Positions 34,860 to 43,476 of a stretch of 64,000 nt of DNA are shown here, one piece after another. Both the position numbers and the translations under genes were made by a program. A model generated the notes under the pieces. The model was not told the DNA's origin. It made no database searches and was given only the letters and a program-made list of their open reading frames with translations. Every line of letters starts with the position of its first letter. Positions within the stretch are counted from its first letter, which is position 1. The DNA comes from HGM13006 sp963650135 (GTDB lineage: Bacteria; Bacillota; Clostridia; Oscillospirales; Oscillospiraceae). The stretch covers positions 53,199-117,198 of the forward strand of contig CAVJLG010000019.1 of assembly GCA_963650135.1 (NCBI GenBank), written 5' to 3'.

Positions 34860-36296
34860 TTACTCTCCTGAATTCTGAATTGGCACCGGAACAGAGTATC
34901 TGCCGGTAAAGCAGGCGTCACATACGCCGCGGTTTAAGTCCTTTGTAATGGTAGAAAGCTCTTCCACCGTGAGATAATCCAGGGTATCCACCCCAAGGAG
35001 CTGACGAATTTCCTCATTGGTTCTGCCATGGGCAATGAGATGCTCGCTGTCGGGAATATCCGTGCCAAAGAAGCAGGGATACATAAATCTGGGGGACGCC
35101 ACACGGTAATGGATTTCCTTTGCCCCCGCCTCCCGGATTAGCTGTACGGTTCTGCGGCAGGTATTGCCCCGGACAATGGAATCGTCCACCACAATCACGC
35201 GCTTGCCTCGAACCGTGGATGCCAGGGCGTTAAGCTTAATGCGCAGTGCCTTTTCCCGCTCTTCCTCCCGCGGTTCAATGAACGTACGGGCAATATAGCG
35301 GTTTTTGACGAAGCCGGTCTGTAGCGGCAAGCCGGACTCCCGAGAGAAGCCCATGGCGGGCGTAATACCGGAATCCGGCACGCCAATGACGCAATCGGCC
35401 TCCACAGTATTCCGCCGGGCCAGGCAGCGCCCAGCCTCCAGCCGAACAAGGTCTACGCTGGCGCCGTCAATCACGCTGTCAGCGCGGGAGAAATAGATAA
35501 ATTCAAACATGCACAGGCTGCTTCTTGCCTTGATGCCGCTGGGCACGGAACGGTAGGTGCCTGCGCCCAAATCCGCCACCACCACTTCGCCGGGCTCTAC
35601 CTCACGAATGAGATGACCGCCCAGAACCGGGAATGCGCAGGACTCGGAGGCAAACATAATCGAGCCGTCCACCTCGCCGATGCACAGCGGGCGGAAGCCG
35701 TTGGGATCGCGGAACGCCACCAGCTTGCCCTGGGTCAGCAGCACCACAGAATAGGCGCCCACCATATACTGCATGGCGTTAATCACCGCATCCTCAATGG
35801 TACCGGTGCGCATCCGCTCCCGCACCAGAAGATAGGCAATGACCTCGGCGGAGTTGCTGCTCTGGAAAATGCCGCCGCGATTTTCAGTTTCCCGGCGGAG
35901 CTCATCGGAGTTCACCAGCCGTCCGTTGTAGCATACCGCCATGGAGCCGGATGCATGGGTCACCACCAAAGGCTGCGCATTGATGGTGGCCGTATCGCCG
36001 CCGGAGGCATAGCGCACATGACCGATGGCCGCAGGGCCGGTGAGGGTTTTGAGATTCTTGTCGTTAAACACATCCGGCACCAGACCGGGGCCCTTATACA
36101 GATGGAATGTGCCCTTGTCCACCGAAGCAATTCCGGCAGTCTGCTGGCCGCGGTGCTGGAGAGTATACAGGGCAGTATAGACGCTGTGGGCGGCGGAGAG
36201 GCTGCTCCCCTCTTTCAGCGCAATGCCGAATACGCCGCACTCTTCGCCGTACTGCCGGGATGAATAGCAGGCTTTCGCCTGGGGACAGTTTTTCAT
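34860..36296 (-). CDS. purF: Amidophosphoribosyltransferase
   Basis: 478 residues. Commits PRPP and glutamine to purine synthesis. The N-terminal nucleophile C20 (YGEECGVFGI) is preceded by a 19-residue propeptide that would be removed, as in Bacillus-type enzymes. The PRPP motif VIVVDDSIVRGNT is intact. C-terminal cysteines (CDACFTG and upstream) suit the 4Fe-4S-containing class. One base from purC. Confidence 0.96.
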   Translation of the reverse strand: MKNCPQAKACYSSRQYGEECGVFGIALKEGSSLSAAHSVYTALYTLQHRGQQTAGIASVDKGTFHLYKGPGLVPDVFNDKNLKTLTGPAAIGHVRYASGGDTATINAQPLVVTHASGSMAVCYNGRLVNSDELRRETENRGGIFQSSNSAEVIAYLLVRERMRTGTIEDAVINAMQYMVGAYSVVLLTQGKLVAFRDPNGFRPLCIGEVDGSIMFASESCAFPVLGGHLIREVEPGEVVVADLGAGTYRSVPSGIKARSSLCMFEFIYFSRADSVIDGASVDLVRLEAGRCLARRNTVEADCVIGVPDSGITPAMGFSRESGLPLQTGFVKNRYIARTFIEPREEEREKALRIKLNALASTVRGKRVIVVDDSIVRGNTCRRTVQLIREAGAKEIHYRVASPRFMYPCFFGTDIPDSEHLIAHGRTNEEIRQLLGVDTLDYLTVEELSTITKDLNRGVCDACFTGRYSVPVPIQNSGE

Positions 36297-36297
36297 C

Positions 36298-37008
36298 TTA
36301 CTTGCCCAGGACCCGGCGCAGGACCTCCTGATAAGCGTCCTCTACACCGCCCAGATCGCGGCGGAAACGGTCCTTATCCAGCTTTTCGCCGGTCTTGGAA
36401 TCCCACAGGCGGGCAGTATCGGGAGAAATCTCGTCGGCCAGGATGATGGTACCGTCGGGCAGGCGGCCAAACTCCAGCTTGAAGTCTACCAGGGTCACGC
36501 CAACGCTCTTCCAGAACTCCTTCAGCACGTCGTTGACCTTGAATGCCATCGCCTTGATGGTTTCAATCTCTTCGGGGGTAGCCAGCTTCAGTGCAATGGC
36601 ATGATAGCTGTTCATGAGGGGATCGTTCAGCTCGTCGCACTTATAGGAGAACTCAATGGTGGGCGCATCAAATACAATGCCCTCTTCCACACCATAGTGA
36701 GCTGCAAAACTGCCGGCGGAAATGTTGCGGATAATAACCTCCAGCGGAACGATCTGAACCTTCTTCACCACAGCGTCGGTGTCGGACAGCTCCTCAACAA
36801 AGTGCGTGGGAACGCCCTTCTCCTCCAGAAGCTTCATAAAATAGTTGGTCAGACGGTTGTTGATGGCGCCCTTACCGAGGATGGTGCCCTTCTTCTGGCC
36901 GTTGAACGCAGTTGCGTCGTCCTTGTAGGAAACGATGCACAGGTTGGGATCTTCGGTGGAAAATACCTTCTTTGCCTTGCCTTCGTAAAGCTGCTCTACC
37001 TTTTTCAT
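36298..37008 (-). CDS. purC: SAICAR synthetase
   Basis: 236 residues. Condenses CAIR with aspartate. Seen: YEGKAKKVF, KDDATAFNGQKKG, the SFAAHYGVEEG region and LVDFKLEFG. The ATG overlaps the purE stop as ATGA, so the two are coupled. Confidence 0.96.
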   Translation of the reverse strand: MKKVEQLYEGKAKKVFSTEDPNLCIVSYKDDATAFNGQKKGTILGKGAINNRLTNYFMKLLEEKGVPTHFVEELSDTDAVVKKVQIVPLEVIIRNISAGSFAAHYGVEEGIVFDAPTIEFSYKCDELNDPLMNSYHAIALKLATPEEIETIKAMAFKVNDVLKEFWKSVGVTLVDFKLEFGRLPDGTIILADEISPDTARLWDSKTGEKLDKDRFRRDLGGVEDAYQEVLRRVLGK

Positions 37009-37502
37009 AGTTTTGCTACCTCCATCTGTAAGTTTTGATCTTTTGCCAATACGGCCGCTGCCATGGAACGTTTATAATCTCTGAGCTTTTCTGCCAGCTC
37101 CGGCTCGCTGAGGGAAAGCATCTGCACTGCCAGCAATCCGGCATTGTCTGCCGCACCAACGCCAACGGTTGCAACGGGAATTCCCGCAGGCATCTGGACA
37201 ATCGAGAGTAAGCTGTCCAGCCCATCCATAAACGAGGACTTGATAGGAAGGCCGATCACCGGCAGGATGGTCTGCGCTGCCAAAACGCCGCCCAGATGGG
37301 CCGCTTTTCCGGCTGCTGCAATAATCACGCCAAATCCGTTTTCCTCTGCATGCTTTGCAAATTCCTCAGCTTCGGCGGGAGTACGGTGGGCGGAAAGGAC
37401 CCGCGCCTCAAAGGGAACGCCGAACCGCTTTAGCTGAACCAGCGCACCACGGACCACCGGGAAATCGCTGTCGGAGCCCATGATAACGGCAACTTTTTTC
37501 AT
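37005..37502 (-). CDS. purE: N5-CAIR mutase
   Basis: 165 residues. MGSDSDFPVVRGA, SAHRTP and the GVGAADNAGLLA stretch identify PurE. Start at the ATG at 37502 with AGGAGGT upstream; the longer open frame to 37805 runs over the leader and is not coding. No purK lies nearby; the adjoining genes are purC and then purF. Confidence 0.95.
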   Translation of the reverse strand: MKKVAVIMGSDSDFPVVRGALVQLKRFGVPFEARVLSAHRTPAEAEEFAKHAEENGFGVIIAAAGKAAHLGGVLAAQTILPVIGLPIKSSFMDGLDSLLSIVQMPAGIPVATVGVGAADNAGLLAVQMLSLSEPELAEKLRDYKRSMAAAVLAKDQNLQMEVAKL

Positions 37503-37519
37503 ATTCCACAACCTCCTAT

Positions 37520-37561
37520 GAAAATGAAAATGCAGGCGCAAAGAACGGGCCCTGCGTCTGC
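37520..37561 (-). terminator. Attenuator-like hairpin in the pur leader
   Basis: Minus-strand stem GCAGACGCA / TGCGCCTGC with one A-C mismatch (37561-37553, 37540-37532), loop about 12 bases, followed by ATTTTCATTTTC. It sits between the leader ORF and purE, and the leader ORF stop touches its first arm. Termination here would silence the whole pur operon. Confidence 0.5.
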
Positions 37562-37626
37562 TAGATGACTTTATGTATGGGTACACCAATCCCGCCAAGC
37601 AGCAAAGAGAAAGAACACAGCAACAT
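37561..37626 (-). CDS. Possible leader peptide of the pur operon, 21 aa
   Basis: 21 codons from the ATG at 37626, with GGAGGTGC about eight bases upstream; sequence begins MLLCSFSLLL and is Leu/Ser/Gly-rich. No recurrent regulatory codon. It lies in the transcript from the promoter at 37673-37701 and ends at the attenuator-like stem. An alternative pairing in the leader, CCAATCC (about 37669) with GGATTGG (within the ORF), could compete. Its translation is inferred from the ribosome binding site only. Confidence 0.4.
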   Translation of the reverse strand: MLLCSFSLLLGGIGVPIHKVI

Positions 37627-37672
37627 TTCCGGCACCTCCACTTTTTGTCTGACTTTTGGATTGGATAGCCCC

Positions 37673-37701
37673 ATTTTACCGTATTCCCGATTTTTTTGCA
37701 A
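37673..37701 (-). promoter_or_regulatory. Sigma-A promoter of the pur operon
   Basis: Minus-strand TTGCAA (37701 to 37696), 17-bp spacer, TAAAAT (37678 to 37673). About 170 bases of leader before purE. The stretch 37702-37811 beyond it shows nothing definite. Confidence 0.7.
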
Positions 37702-37811
37702 TACCGTCCCGCGGCCCAAAAGAAATTTTGTAGCACTGCACAGGGAAGGGCAAAAGTTGCATCAAAACTTAGTAAAATTTCAGAAAGCAAATCGCATTTC
37801 TCCATAGAAAA

Positions 37812-37849
37812 ACGCCCCCGCTACGGAAAAATCACCATAGCAGGGACGC
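37812..37849 (-). terminator. Terminator of the 75-aa gene
   Basis: Minus-strand stem CGTCCC-GCTA / TAGC-GGGGCG with one unpaired base on each arm, then TTTTTC. Confidence 0.75.
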
Positions 37850-37874
37850 CATATGTTCTTCTTTCGGGACAGGC

Positions 37875-38102
37875 TTATTCCTCGCCCTCTTCTCCCTCCA
37901 GCCAGGTAAAGGTATCAAAGCAGCTGAAATAGTCCTCCAGATTTTCCTTTGCCTCTTCCACAGACATGCCGGGCATTACGTCGGAATCATCGCCGTTGCT
38001 GAGGACAATTTCAAATCCGGTTTCGCCGCCCTCGATGCCCAGGAGGATTTCCTCCCCAAATAATTCATCATTTTCGTTGATCTTTGCGATCCATTTTGTC
38101 AC
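37875..38102 (-). CDS. Small acidic protein, 75 aa, function unknown
   Basis: 75 residues, strongly acidic, especially at the end (EGEEGEE). No signal peptide or membrane helix. Start ATG with GGGAGTGACAG upstream. Single gene with its own terminator. I do not recognise a family with confidence. Confidence 0.6.
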   Translation of the reverse strand: MTKWIAKINENDELFGEEILLGIEGGETGFEIVLSNGDDSDVMPGMSVEEAKENLEDYFSCFDTFTWLEGEEGEE

Positions 38103-38202
38103 GATCTGTCACTCCCAAGTTGATGGATTATAGAAACAGCATGATTATAATCACTTCTATATGGAATGTAAAGAGGGTACGGGGATAAATTTTACCAAAA
38201 TC

Positions 38203-39987
38203 TCAGGATTCTTTTTGTGCCTCGATTTTTTCCGCCAGCTCACTGAGATACATCCAGCGGTCCATTTTCTCCTCCAGCGCATGTTCCAGCTGCTCTTTTT
38301 CCGCTGTCAGCCGCTGGAGGGCCGTATAATCGGTGGCATTGGCCGCCATGTCTGCGTCCGCCTGGGCGATTTTCTCCTCCAGCTGGGCAATCTCGTCCTC
38401 GATGACCGCATATTCCCGCTGCTCTTTATAGGAAAAACGGAGCTTTTGGGACTTTTGCTCCCGGGGCGCTTCTTTTTTCTCCTTCTTCTCCTTCACCTCG
38501 GAGCTGCTTTCCCGGCGCTTTTCCAGATAGTCCGTATAGCCGCCGGTATAGCGCAGTACCTCGCCGCTGTCGCTGACCTCAAAAATCTGCGTGGCGATCT
38601 TGTCCAGGAAATACCGGTCATGGCTCACCGCAATGACAATGCCGTCAAAGGAGGCAAGATAATCCTCCAAAATAGTCAGGGTTTCAATGTCCAAATCGTT
38701 GGTGGGCTCGTCCAGCAGCAGCACATTGGGAGCCGACATCAGCACCCCCAACAGATACAGTCGCCGCCGCTCACCGCCGGACAGTGCCTCGATGGTGCTA
38801 TACTGCAAATCCCCGTCAAACAGGAACCGCTCCAGCATCTGACTGGCCGAGAACGTTCCCTCGGCAGTTTTCACCGTGGCCGCAATCTCGTGGATATAGT
38901 CATAGGGCCGCTGGTTCAGATCCAGTTCCCGCCCTTCCTGAGAAAAATAGCCGATTTTTACGGTTTCGCCCCAGGTGATTTCCCCGGCGGTGGGCTGAAT
39001 TTTCCCGGCAATCAGCTCCAGCAGCGTGGATTTTCCCGCGCCGTTGCGTCCCACCACGCCAATCCGGTCTTCCCGGCCCAGGAGATAGGAAAAAGGCTTT
39101 AGAATCTGGCGATCTCCATAAGATTTTTCGACATTTACCAGCTCAATGGTCTTTTTCCCCAATCGAGAGGACATGGCCGCCGTCTGCACCGTGCTCTGCG
39201 TCTCCGGTGCATCCTGGGCCTTGAGCTCGGCATACCGGCGAATGCGGTCCTTTGCTTTCGTGCCCCGGGCCTGGGGGCCGCGGATGATCCACTGATACTC
39301 CCGGCGCAGCAGGGTCTGGCGCTTCCGTTCCGCCGCCTGGGCATAGTCATAGCGCTGCTGCCGAAGCTCCAGATATTTCGAATAGTTTGCCTCATAAAAA
39401 TAGAGCTTGCCCCGCTCCACCTGACAAATGCGATTGCAAACCCGCTCCAGGAAATATCGGTCATGGGTGACCATGATAATGCCGCCCCGGAAGCTTCTGA
39501 GCCACTGCTCCAGCCACTCTACCATATAGGCGTCGAGATGGTTGGTGGGCTCGTCCAGCAGCAGCACGTCCGCCGGATGGATCAGCGCGGTACACAGGGC
39601 CACACGCTTCCGCTGCCCGCCGGACAGGGTGCCGATTTTCTGGTCATAGTTCGTCAGGCCCAGCTTGGTCAGCATGGTTTTCGCCTCAAATTCCTTGAGC
39701 TCCCGAAAATCCCCGGGAAAGCCCAGAAATACCTGCTCCAAAATGCTGGCGTTGGGATTCATCTCGGGGTTCTGCCGCAGATAGCTCACCTGCACATTGG
39801 GGTCCCGGCGTACTGTCCCCTCGTCAGGTGCTTCCGTGCCCGACAGCAGCCGCAGCAGGGTACTCTTTCCGGTGCCGTTGATGCCGATCACACCAATTTT
39901 CTCTCCCTGCTCCAAATAGATAGAGGCGTCCTCCAGCAGGGTTTTCATGCCATAATTCTTTGATAGATGCTCTGCCGACAGCAGCAT
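38203..39987 (-). CDS. ABC-F ATPase, Uup type
   Basis: 594 residues. Two ABC domains in one chain (Walker A GINGTGKSTL near 37 and GRNGAGKSTL near 325; signatures LSGGQRKRV and LSGGERRRL; LLLDEPTNHLD and LLLDEPTNDLDIETL), joined by the P-site linker (about 210-290). A C-terminal basic/acidic coiled coil (about 480-594) places it with Uup-like members. Works on ribosomes or nucleic acid rather than as a transporter: there are no membrane helices. Start ATG with AAGGAGAAAG upstream, excluding a 22-codon extension. Confidence 0.9.
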   Translation of the reverse strand: MLLSAEHLSKNYGMKTLLEDASIYLEQGEKIGVIGINGTGKSTLLRLLSGTEAPDEGTVRRDPNVQVSYLRQNPEMNPNASILEQVFLGFPGDFRELKEFEAKTMLTKLGLTNYDQKIGTLSGGQRKRVALCTALIHPADVLLLDEPTNHLDAYMVEWLEQWLRSFRGGIIMVTHDRYFLERVCNRICQVERGKLYFYEANYSKYLELRQQRYDYAQAAERKRQTLLRREYQWIIRGPQARGTKAKDRIRRYAELKAQDAPETQSTVQTAAMSSRLGKKTIELVNVEKSYGDRQILKPFSYLLGREDRIGVVGRNGAGKSTLLELIAGKIQPTAGEITWGETVKIGYFSQEGRELDLNQRPYDYIHEIAATVKTAEGTFSASQMLERFLFDGDLQYSTIEALSGGERRRLYLLGVLMSAPNVLLLDEPTNDLDIETLTILEDYLASFDGIVIAVSHDRYFLDKIATQIFEVSDSGEVLRYTGGYTDYLEKRRESSSEVKEKKEKKEAPREQKSQKLRFSYKEQREYAVIEDEIAQLEEKIAQADADMAANATDYTALQRLTAEKEQLEHALEEKMDRWMYLSELAEKIEAQKES

Positions 39988-40054
39988 GCGCTTTCTCCTT
40001 TCCCAAATGCCACAGCGGGCGACGCAGATTTTCGCGCCGCCCAACCATGTCACG

Positions 40055-40915
40055 TTATCTCACGGTTAATAGCTTATCCCGGAACACATCGTAAAAGTCC
40101 CGCTTCGAATCCCCCAGCTGCAATAGCTTGCCCCCGGAGGTGTGCTTCCGGATGGTAACCACATCGTTTTTCTCCAGCCAAATGCCGTTGCTTCGGCCGT
40201 CGCAGGTCAGCAGGCCCACCTTTCCGGTGTCGTGCTTACTGCCCAGCACTTCAATGTCCACCTGGGCCGTTTCGGGTACGATAATGGGACGCAAACCGGG
40301 GAGATGGGGCGCAATGGGCGTCACCACAAACACCGGCGTTCCCGGCGGCACCACCGGCCCGCCCAGGGATACGTTATAGGCCGTGGAGCCAAAGGCCGTG
40401 GACACCAAAATGCCGTCGCACCGGGTTGCATAGGCAAAGCTTCCGTCAATGGACACACCCAGCTTCACCACCCGCGCAAAGCCCTGACGGCCAATGACCA
40501 CATCGTTAAACGCCTGCTCACAATAGCTCACGCGGCTGTTTTCCACTGATGCAGACAACAGCGGATAATCCTGAAGGGTATACTTCCCCGCTAAGACCGC
40601 ATCCACCGCCGCCTTCACATCCTCCCGCTCCACCTGGGTCAGGAAGCCCAAAGTGCCCAGGTTGACGCCCAGCACCGGATGGGTAAGTCCCGAAAGGTTT
40701 AGATCGTTGACGCACTGGAGATAGGTTCCGTCGCCGCCCAGGGCCAAAATCACCCCAGGCGCTTGTGGAATCTCAAAATGATAGTTCTGGTATGCGTCCT
40801 GATAGCTCCGGAGAATGTTCACCCCGCAGCCCTGTTTTCGAATATAGTCCTGGAGCCGCCGGGTAAAGGTCAGCTCCGGGTCCTTCTGGCGGTTTACCGC
40901 AAGATAGATTTCCAT
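40055..40915 (-). CDS. nadK: NAD kinase
   Basis: 286 residues. Phosphorylates NAD to NADP. GGDGTYLQ (catalytic Asp) and GVNLGTLGFLTQVE are intact, as are the NDVVIGRQ segment and GSTAYNVSLGGPVV. About 27 bases after the MATE gene, so probably co-transcribed. Confidence 0.95.
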   Translation of the reverse strand: MEIYLAVNRQKDPELTFTRRLQDYIRKQGCGVNILRSYQDAYQNYHFEIPQAPGVILALGGDGTYLQCVNDLNLSGLTHPVLGVNLGTLGFLTQVEREDVKAAVDAVLAGKYTLQDYPLLSASVENSRVSYCEQAFNDVVIGRQGFARVVKLGVSIDGSFAYATRCDGILVSTAFGSTAYNVSLGGPVVPPGTPVFVVTPIAPHLPGLRPIIVPETAQVDIEVLGSKHDTGKVGLLTCDGRSNGIWLEKNDVVTIRKHTSGGKLLQLGDSKRDFYDVFRDKLLTVR

Positions 40916-40942
40916 ATGTATACTCCCAATGATTCGGGTGGA

Positions 40943-42313
40943 TTATTGTACGCCGTTCTCCTGCTCCATCCGCCCCAGCTTCCGATAGGCCGTCAGCAGG
41001 AATGTGGTAAAGCAGGTCAGGGCCGAAATGGTATCTGCCACAGGCTCCGCCGCAAAGACGCCGGTGATACCAAAGCCAATCCGGGGCAGAATCAAAATCA
41101 GCGGGATCAGCAGCATGACCTTCCGATACAGTGCAAAGAACGTTGCCTTTTTCGCCTCGCCCATGGCCACAAAGGTGTTCTGGGCCGACATCTGTAGGCT
41201 CATAATAAAGTTCATGCAGAAGAAGATGCGGAACATGGGAATAGCTGTCTCCATCAGAGTCGGGTCATTGTTAAAAATCCCAATGAGCTGACGGGGGAAC
41301 AGCATCAGTACCAGCCATGCCAGCACCGCATAGGTGACGCTGGCCTTAACCAGGAACCAGAAGCACCGCTTCACCCGGTCATATTCTCTGGCCCCGTAGT
41401 TATACCCGGTCACCGGCTGGGCCCCCTGGGCAAATCCGCTCAGCGGCATAAACACCAGCTGGCTTACCGAGGTGGCCACCGTCATCACCGTTACATAAAT
41501 ATCGCCGCCGAACCGGCTGAGGCTGGCATTAAACACCGCGGAAATCGCCGCTTCGGTGAGGTTCATAATAAATGTGGATACGCCCAAGCCCATAATCCGC
41601 ATGGACACATCCCATTGGAGCCGGAGATACTTTTTTCTGACCCGAATCAGGTTCTTTTTGCCCAGCAGGAACGCAATGACCCATACGGCGGAAATGGTCT
41701 GGGAGATTACCGTTGCAATGGCAGCGCCGCGAACGCCCATGCCAAATACAAAGATAAACAGCGGGTCCAGCAGAATATTGCAAACCGCACCAATGAGCAC
41801 GGTCATCATGCCTGTGCGGGTAAAGCCCTGGGCATTGAGGAAGGGATTCAGGCCCAAGGTCAAAATCACCGGCAGAGAGCCGATTAAATAGATGGTGATA
41901 TACTCCCGGGCATAGGGATAGGTGGCGTCGCTGGCGCCAAACAAATACAGCACCGGCTTCTGGATAAAGAAGCAAATCAGCGGCACCGCAATGCCAAACA
42001 GTATCAGCAGCGTAATACTGTTGCCCAGGACCTTTTCCGCCCCGTCGTCATCCTTCGCGCCCCGAAGGATCGAGGTCAGCGGCCCGCCGCCATTGCCCAC
42101 CAGATAGGAAAACGCTGAAATTGCCATGGTAATGGGATAGCACAGGCCAATACCGGTGAGCGCCGTCTGCCCCACTCCGGCAAGATGGCCGATATAGATG
42201 CGGTCTACCACGGAATAGAGCGCATTGACCAGCATGGCAAGAATCATGGGAATTGCCAGCCGGGTAATGGTGCGCGGAATATTGCCCTTAGAAAAATCAT
42301 TTTGCTGGGTCAC
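40943..42313 (-). CDS. MATE-family efflux transporter (intact)
   Basis: 456 residues, full length, 12 membrane helices. Family features include VDRIYIGHLAGVGQTALTG near the start and the matching half after residue 230. Exports cationic drugs or metabolites with Na+ or H+. GTG at 42313 chosen because GGAGG lies seven bases upstream; a TTG six codons earlier would sit on that sequence. It is the only undamaged MATE gene of the three in the window. Confidence 0.9.
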   Translation of the reverse strand: MTQQNDFSKGNIPRTITRLAIPMILAMLVNALYSVVDRIYIGHLAGVGQTALTGIGLCYPITMAISAFSYLVGNGGGPLTSILRGAKDDDGAEKVLGNSITLLILFGIAVPLICFFIQKPVLYLFGASDATYPYAREYITIYLIGSLPVILTLGLNPFLNAQGFTRTGMMTVLIGAVCNILLDPLFIFVFGMGVRGAAIATVISQTISAVWVIAFLLGKKNLIRVRKKYLRLQWDVSMRIMGLGVSTFIMNLTEAAISAVFNASLSRFGGDIYVTVMTVATSVSQLVFMPLSGFAQGAQPVTGYNYGAREYDRVKRCFWFLVKASVTYAVLAWLVLMLFPRQLIGIFNNDPTLMETAIPMFRIFFCMNFIMSLQMSAQNTFVAMGEAKKATFFALYRKVMLLIPLILILPRIGFGITGVFAAEPVADTISALTCFTTFLLTAYRKLGRMEQENGVQ

Positions 42314-42347
42314 GGAGGTTCCTCCATTCAAAAATCATGATTATTTT

Positions 42348-42376
42348 ATTATAACATGGATTCTTGGCTCTGTCAT
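42348..42376 (-). promoter_or_regulatory. Promoter of the MATE-nadK-ABC-F run
   Basis: Minus-strand ATGACA (42376 to 42371), 17-bp spacer, TATAAT (42353 to 42348). Confidence 0.6.
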
Positions 42377-42514
42377 TCATTCTTTTTCTGGAATTCCCCA
42401 TTTTCCCTTTGCTGCTTAGAATATTATTTTATATATTACATCTCAAAATTGTTAGAATTTTATTCATTTTAATGGTACTCCCAGGCAATTTTCATGTAAA
42501 AAGTTCTAATTTCC

Positions 42515-42543
42515 TTGTGATATCATCGAATTTATGATATACT
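42515..42543 (+). promoter_or_regulatory. Sigma-A promoter of the E2-like operon
   Basis: TTGTGA (42515-42520), 17-bp spacer, TATACT (42538-42543). The AT-rich stretch 42377-42514 before it holds nothing else that I can see. Confidence 0.7.
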
Positions 42544-42600
42544 TCTTAGTTGGAAAGATTATTGGAGGGAACGCCCCTCCTAGAGAGAGGAAACTGATAT

Positions 42601-43476
42601 ATGTCAAAACGCAAATTCGGGGACCGGAAAGACGCGCGCCGGGTTCGTGACATTGACGGGCTGCACTGCATTATGATGCACATTATGCCCAAGCGTACCG
42701 AATCTGAGGTCTATCTGGAATTCCCCATGGACGTGACGGATTTGCTTCCCTATATTGAGGAAAAGAACCGCCTTCACCCGGAATACAAAACCACCATATT
42801 CCACTGCCTGGTCACTGCTGTGGCCCGCGTAATCACCATGCGGCCCTATCTCAACCGTTTCATCTGCGGCAGAAAGCTCTATGAGCGAAACGACATTTCC
42901 CTGAGCTTTGTGGCAAAGCGGAAATTTGCCGATCACTCTGAGGAATCCCTTATGACGCTGATTGCCAAGGACGACATGAACCTTGACTATGTGACCCGCA
43001 AAATTGTAGGCGATGTGAAAGAACTGCGGGAGAGCCGCGGCAGCAATGATTTCGATGGCGTAATCAACACCATCGGCAGCCTGCCCAATCCCATTCTTCA
43101 CCTTTTCATCGGCATTTTGCAGCGGCTTAGCGCCTCGGGTCATCTCCCCGATGTGTTGACTCAGGGCGATACCAACCACACCACGGTGCTGCTTTCCAAT
43201 CTGGGCAGCATCCAGTGCAACTGCTGCTACCACCATCTGAACAACTATGGCACCAACAGCATTCTCCTCACCGTTGGCGTGCTGAAAAAGGAGCTCAAAG
43301 TCATGCCCGACGGCTCCACCCAGCCCCGTGATATTCTCACCCTGGGCTTTACTGCCGACGAGCGCATTGCCGATGGATTTTACTTTGCCAAGAGCCTGAA
43401 GCTGGCGGAGTATATTCTCCAGCACCCCCAGCTGCTTGACGTTCCGCTGAAGGAGGAGATTGCATATGACCGCTGA
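42601..43476 (+). CDS. E2-like acyltransferase-fold protein lacking the catalytic His
   Basis: 291 residues, matching only the catalytic domain of 2-oxoacid dehydrogenase E2 chains (chloramphenicol acetyltransferase fold). No lipoyl or E1/E3-binding domain. Conserved pieces: the VLLSNLGSI region near 200 and TADERIADGFYFAKSL near 258. In true E2 enzymes this last motif is DHRxxDG with His as the catalytic base; here it is DER, so normal acyl transfer should not work. Overlaps the ligase gene by 11 bases, which couples them. Probably a partner or altered enzyme for the ligase product. Confidence 0.75.
   Translation: MSKRKFGDRKDARRVRDIDGLHCIMMHIMPKRTESEVYLEFPMDVTDLLPYIEEKNRLHPEYKTTIFHCLVTAVARVITMRPYLNRFICGRKLYERNDISLSFVAKRKFADHSEESLMTLIAKDDMNLDYVTRKIVGDVKELRESRGSNDFDGVINTIGSLPNPILHLFIGILQRLSASGHLPDVLTQGDTNHTTVLLSNLGSIQCNCCYHHLNNYGTNSILLTVGVLKKELKVMPDGSTQPRDILTLGFTADERIADGFYFAKSLKLAEYILQHPQLLDVPLKEEIAYDR

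Noticed and set aside
37503..37870. Guanine, PRPP or ZMP riboswitch before purE
   Set aside because: None of their conserved cores was found by eye on the minus strand.
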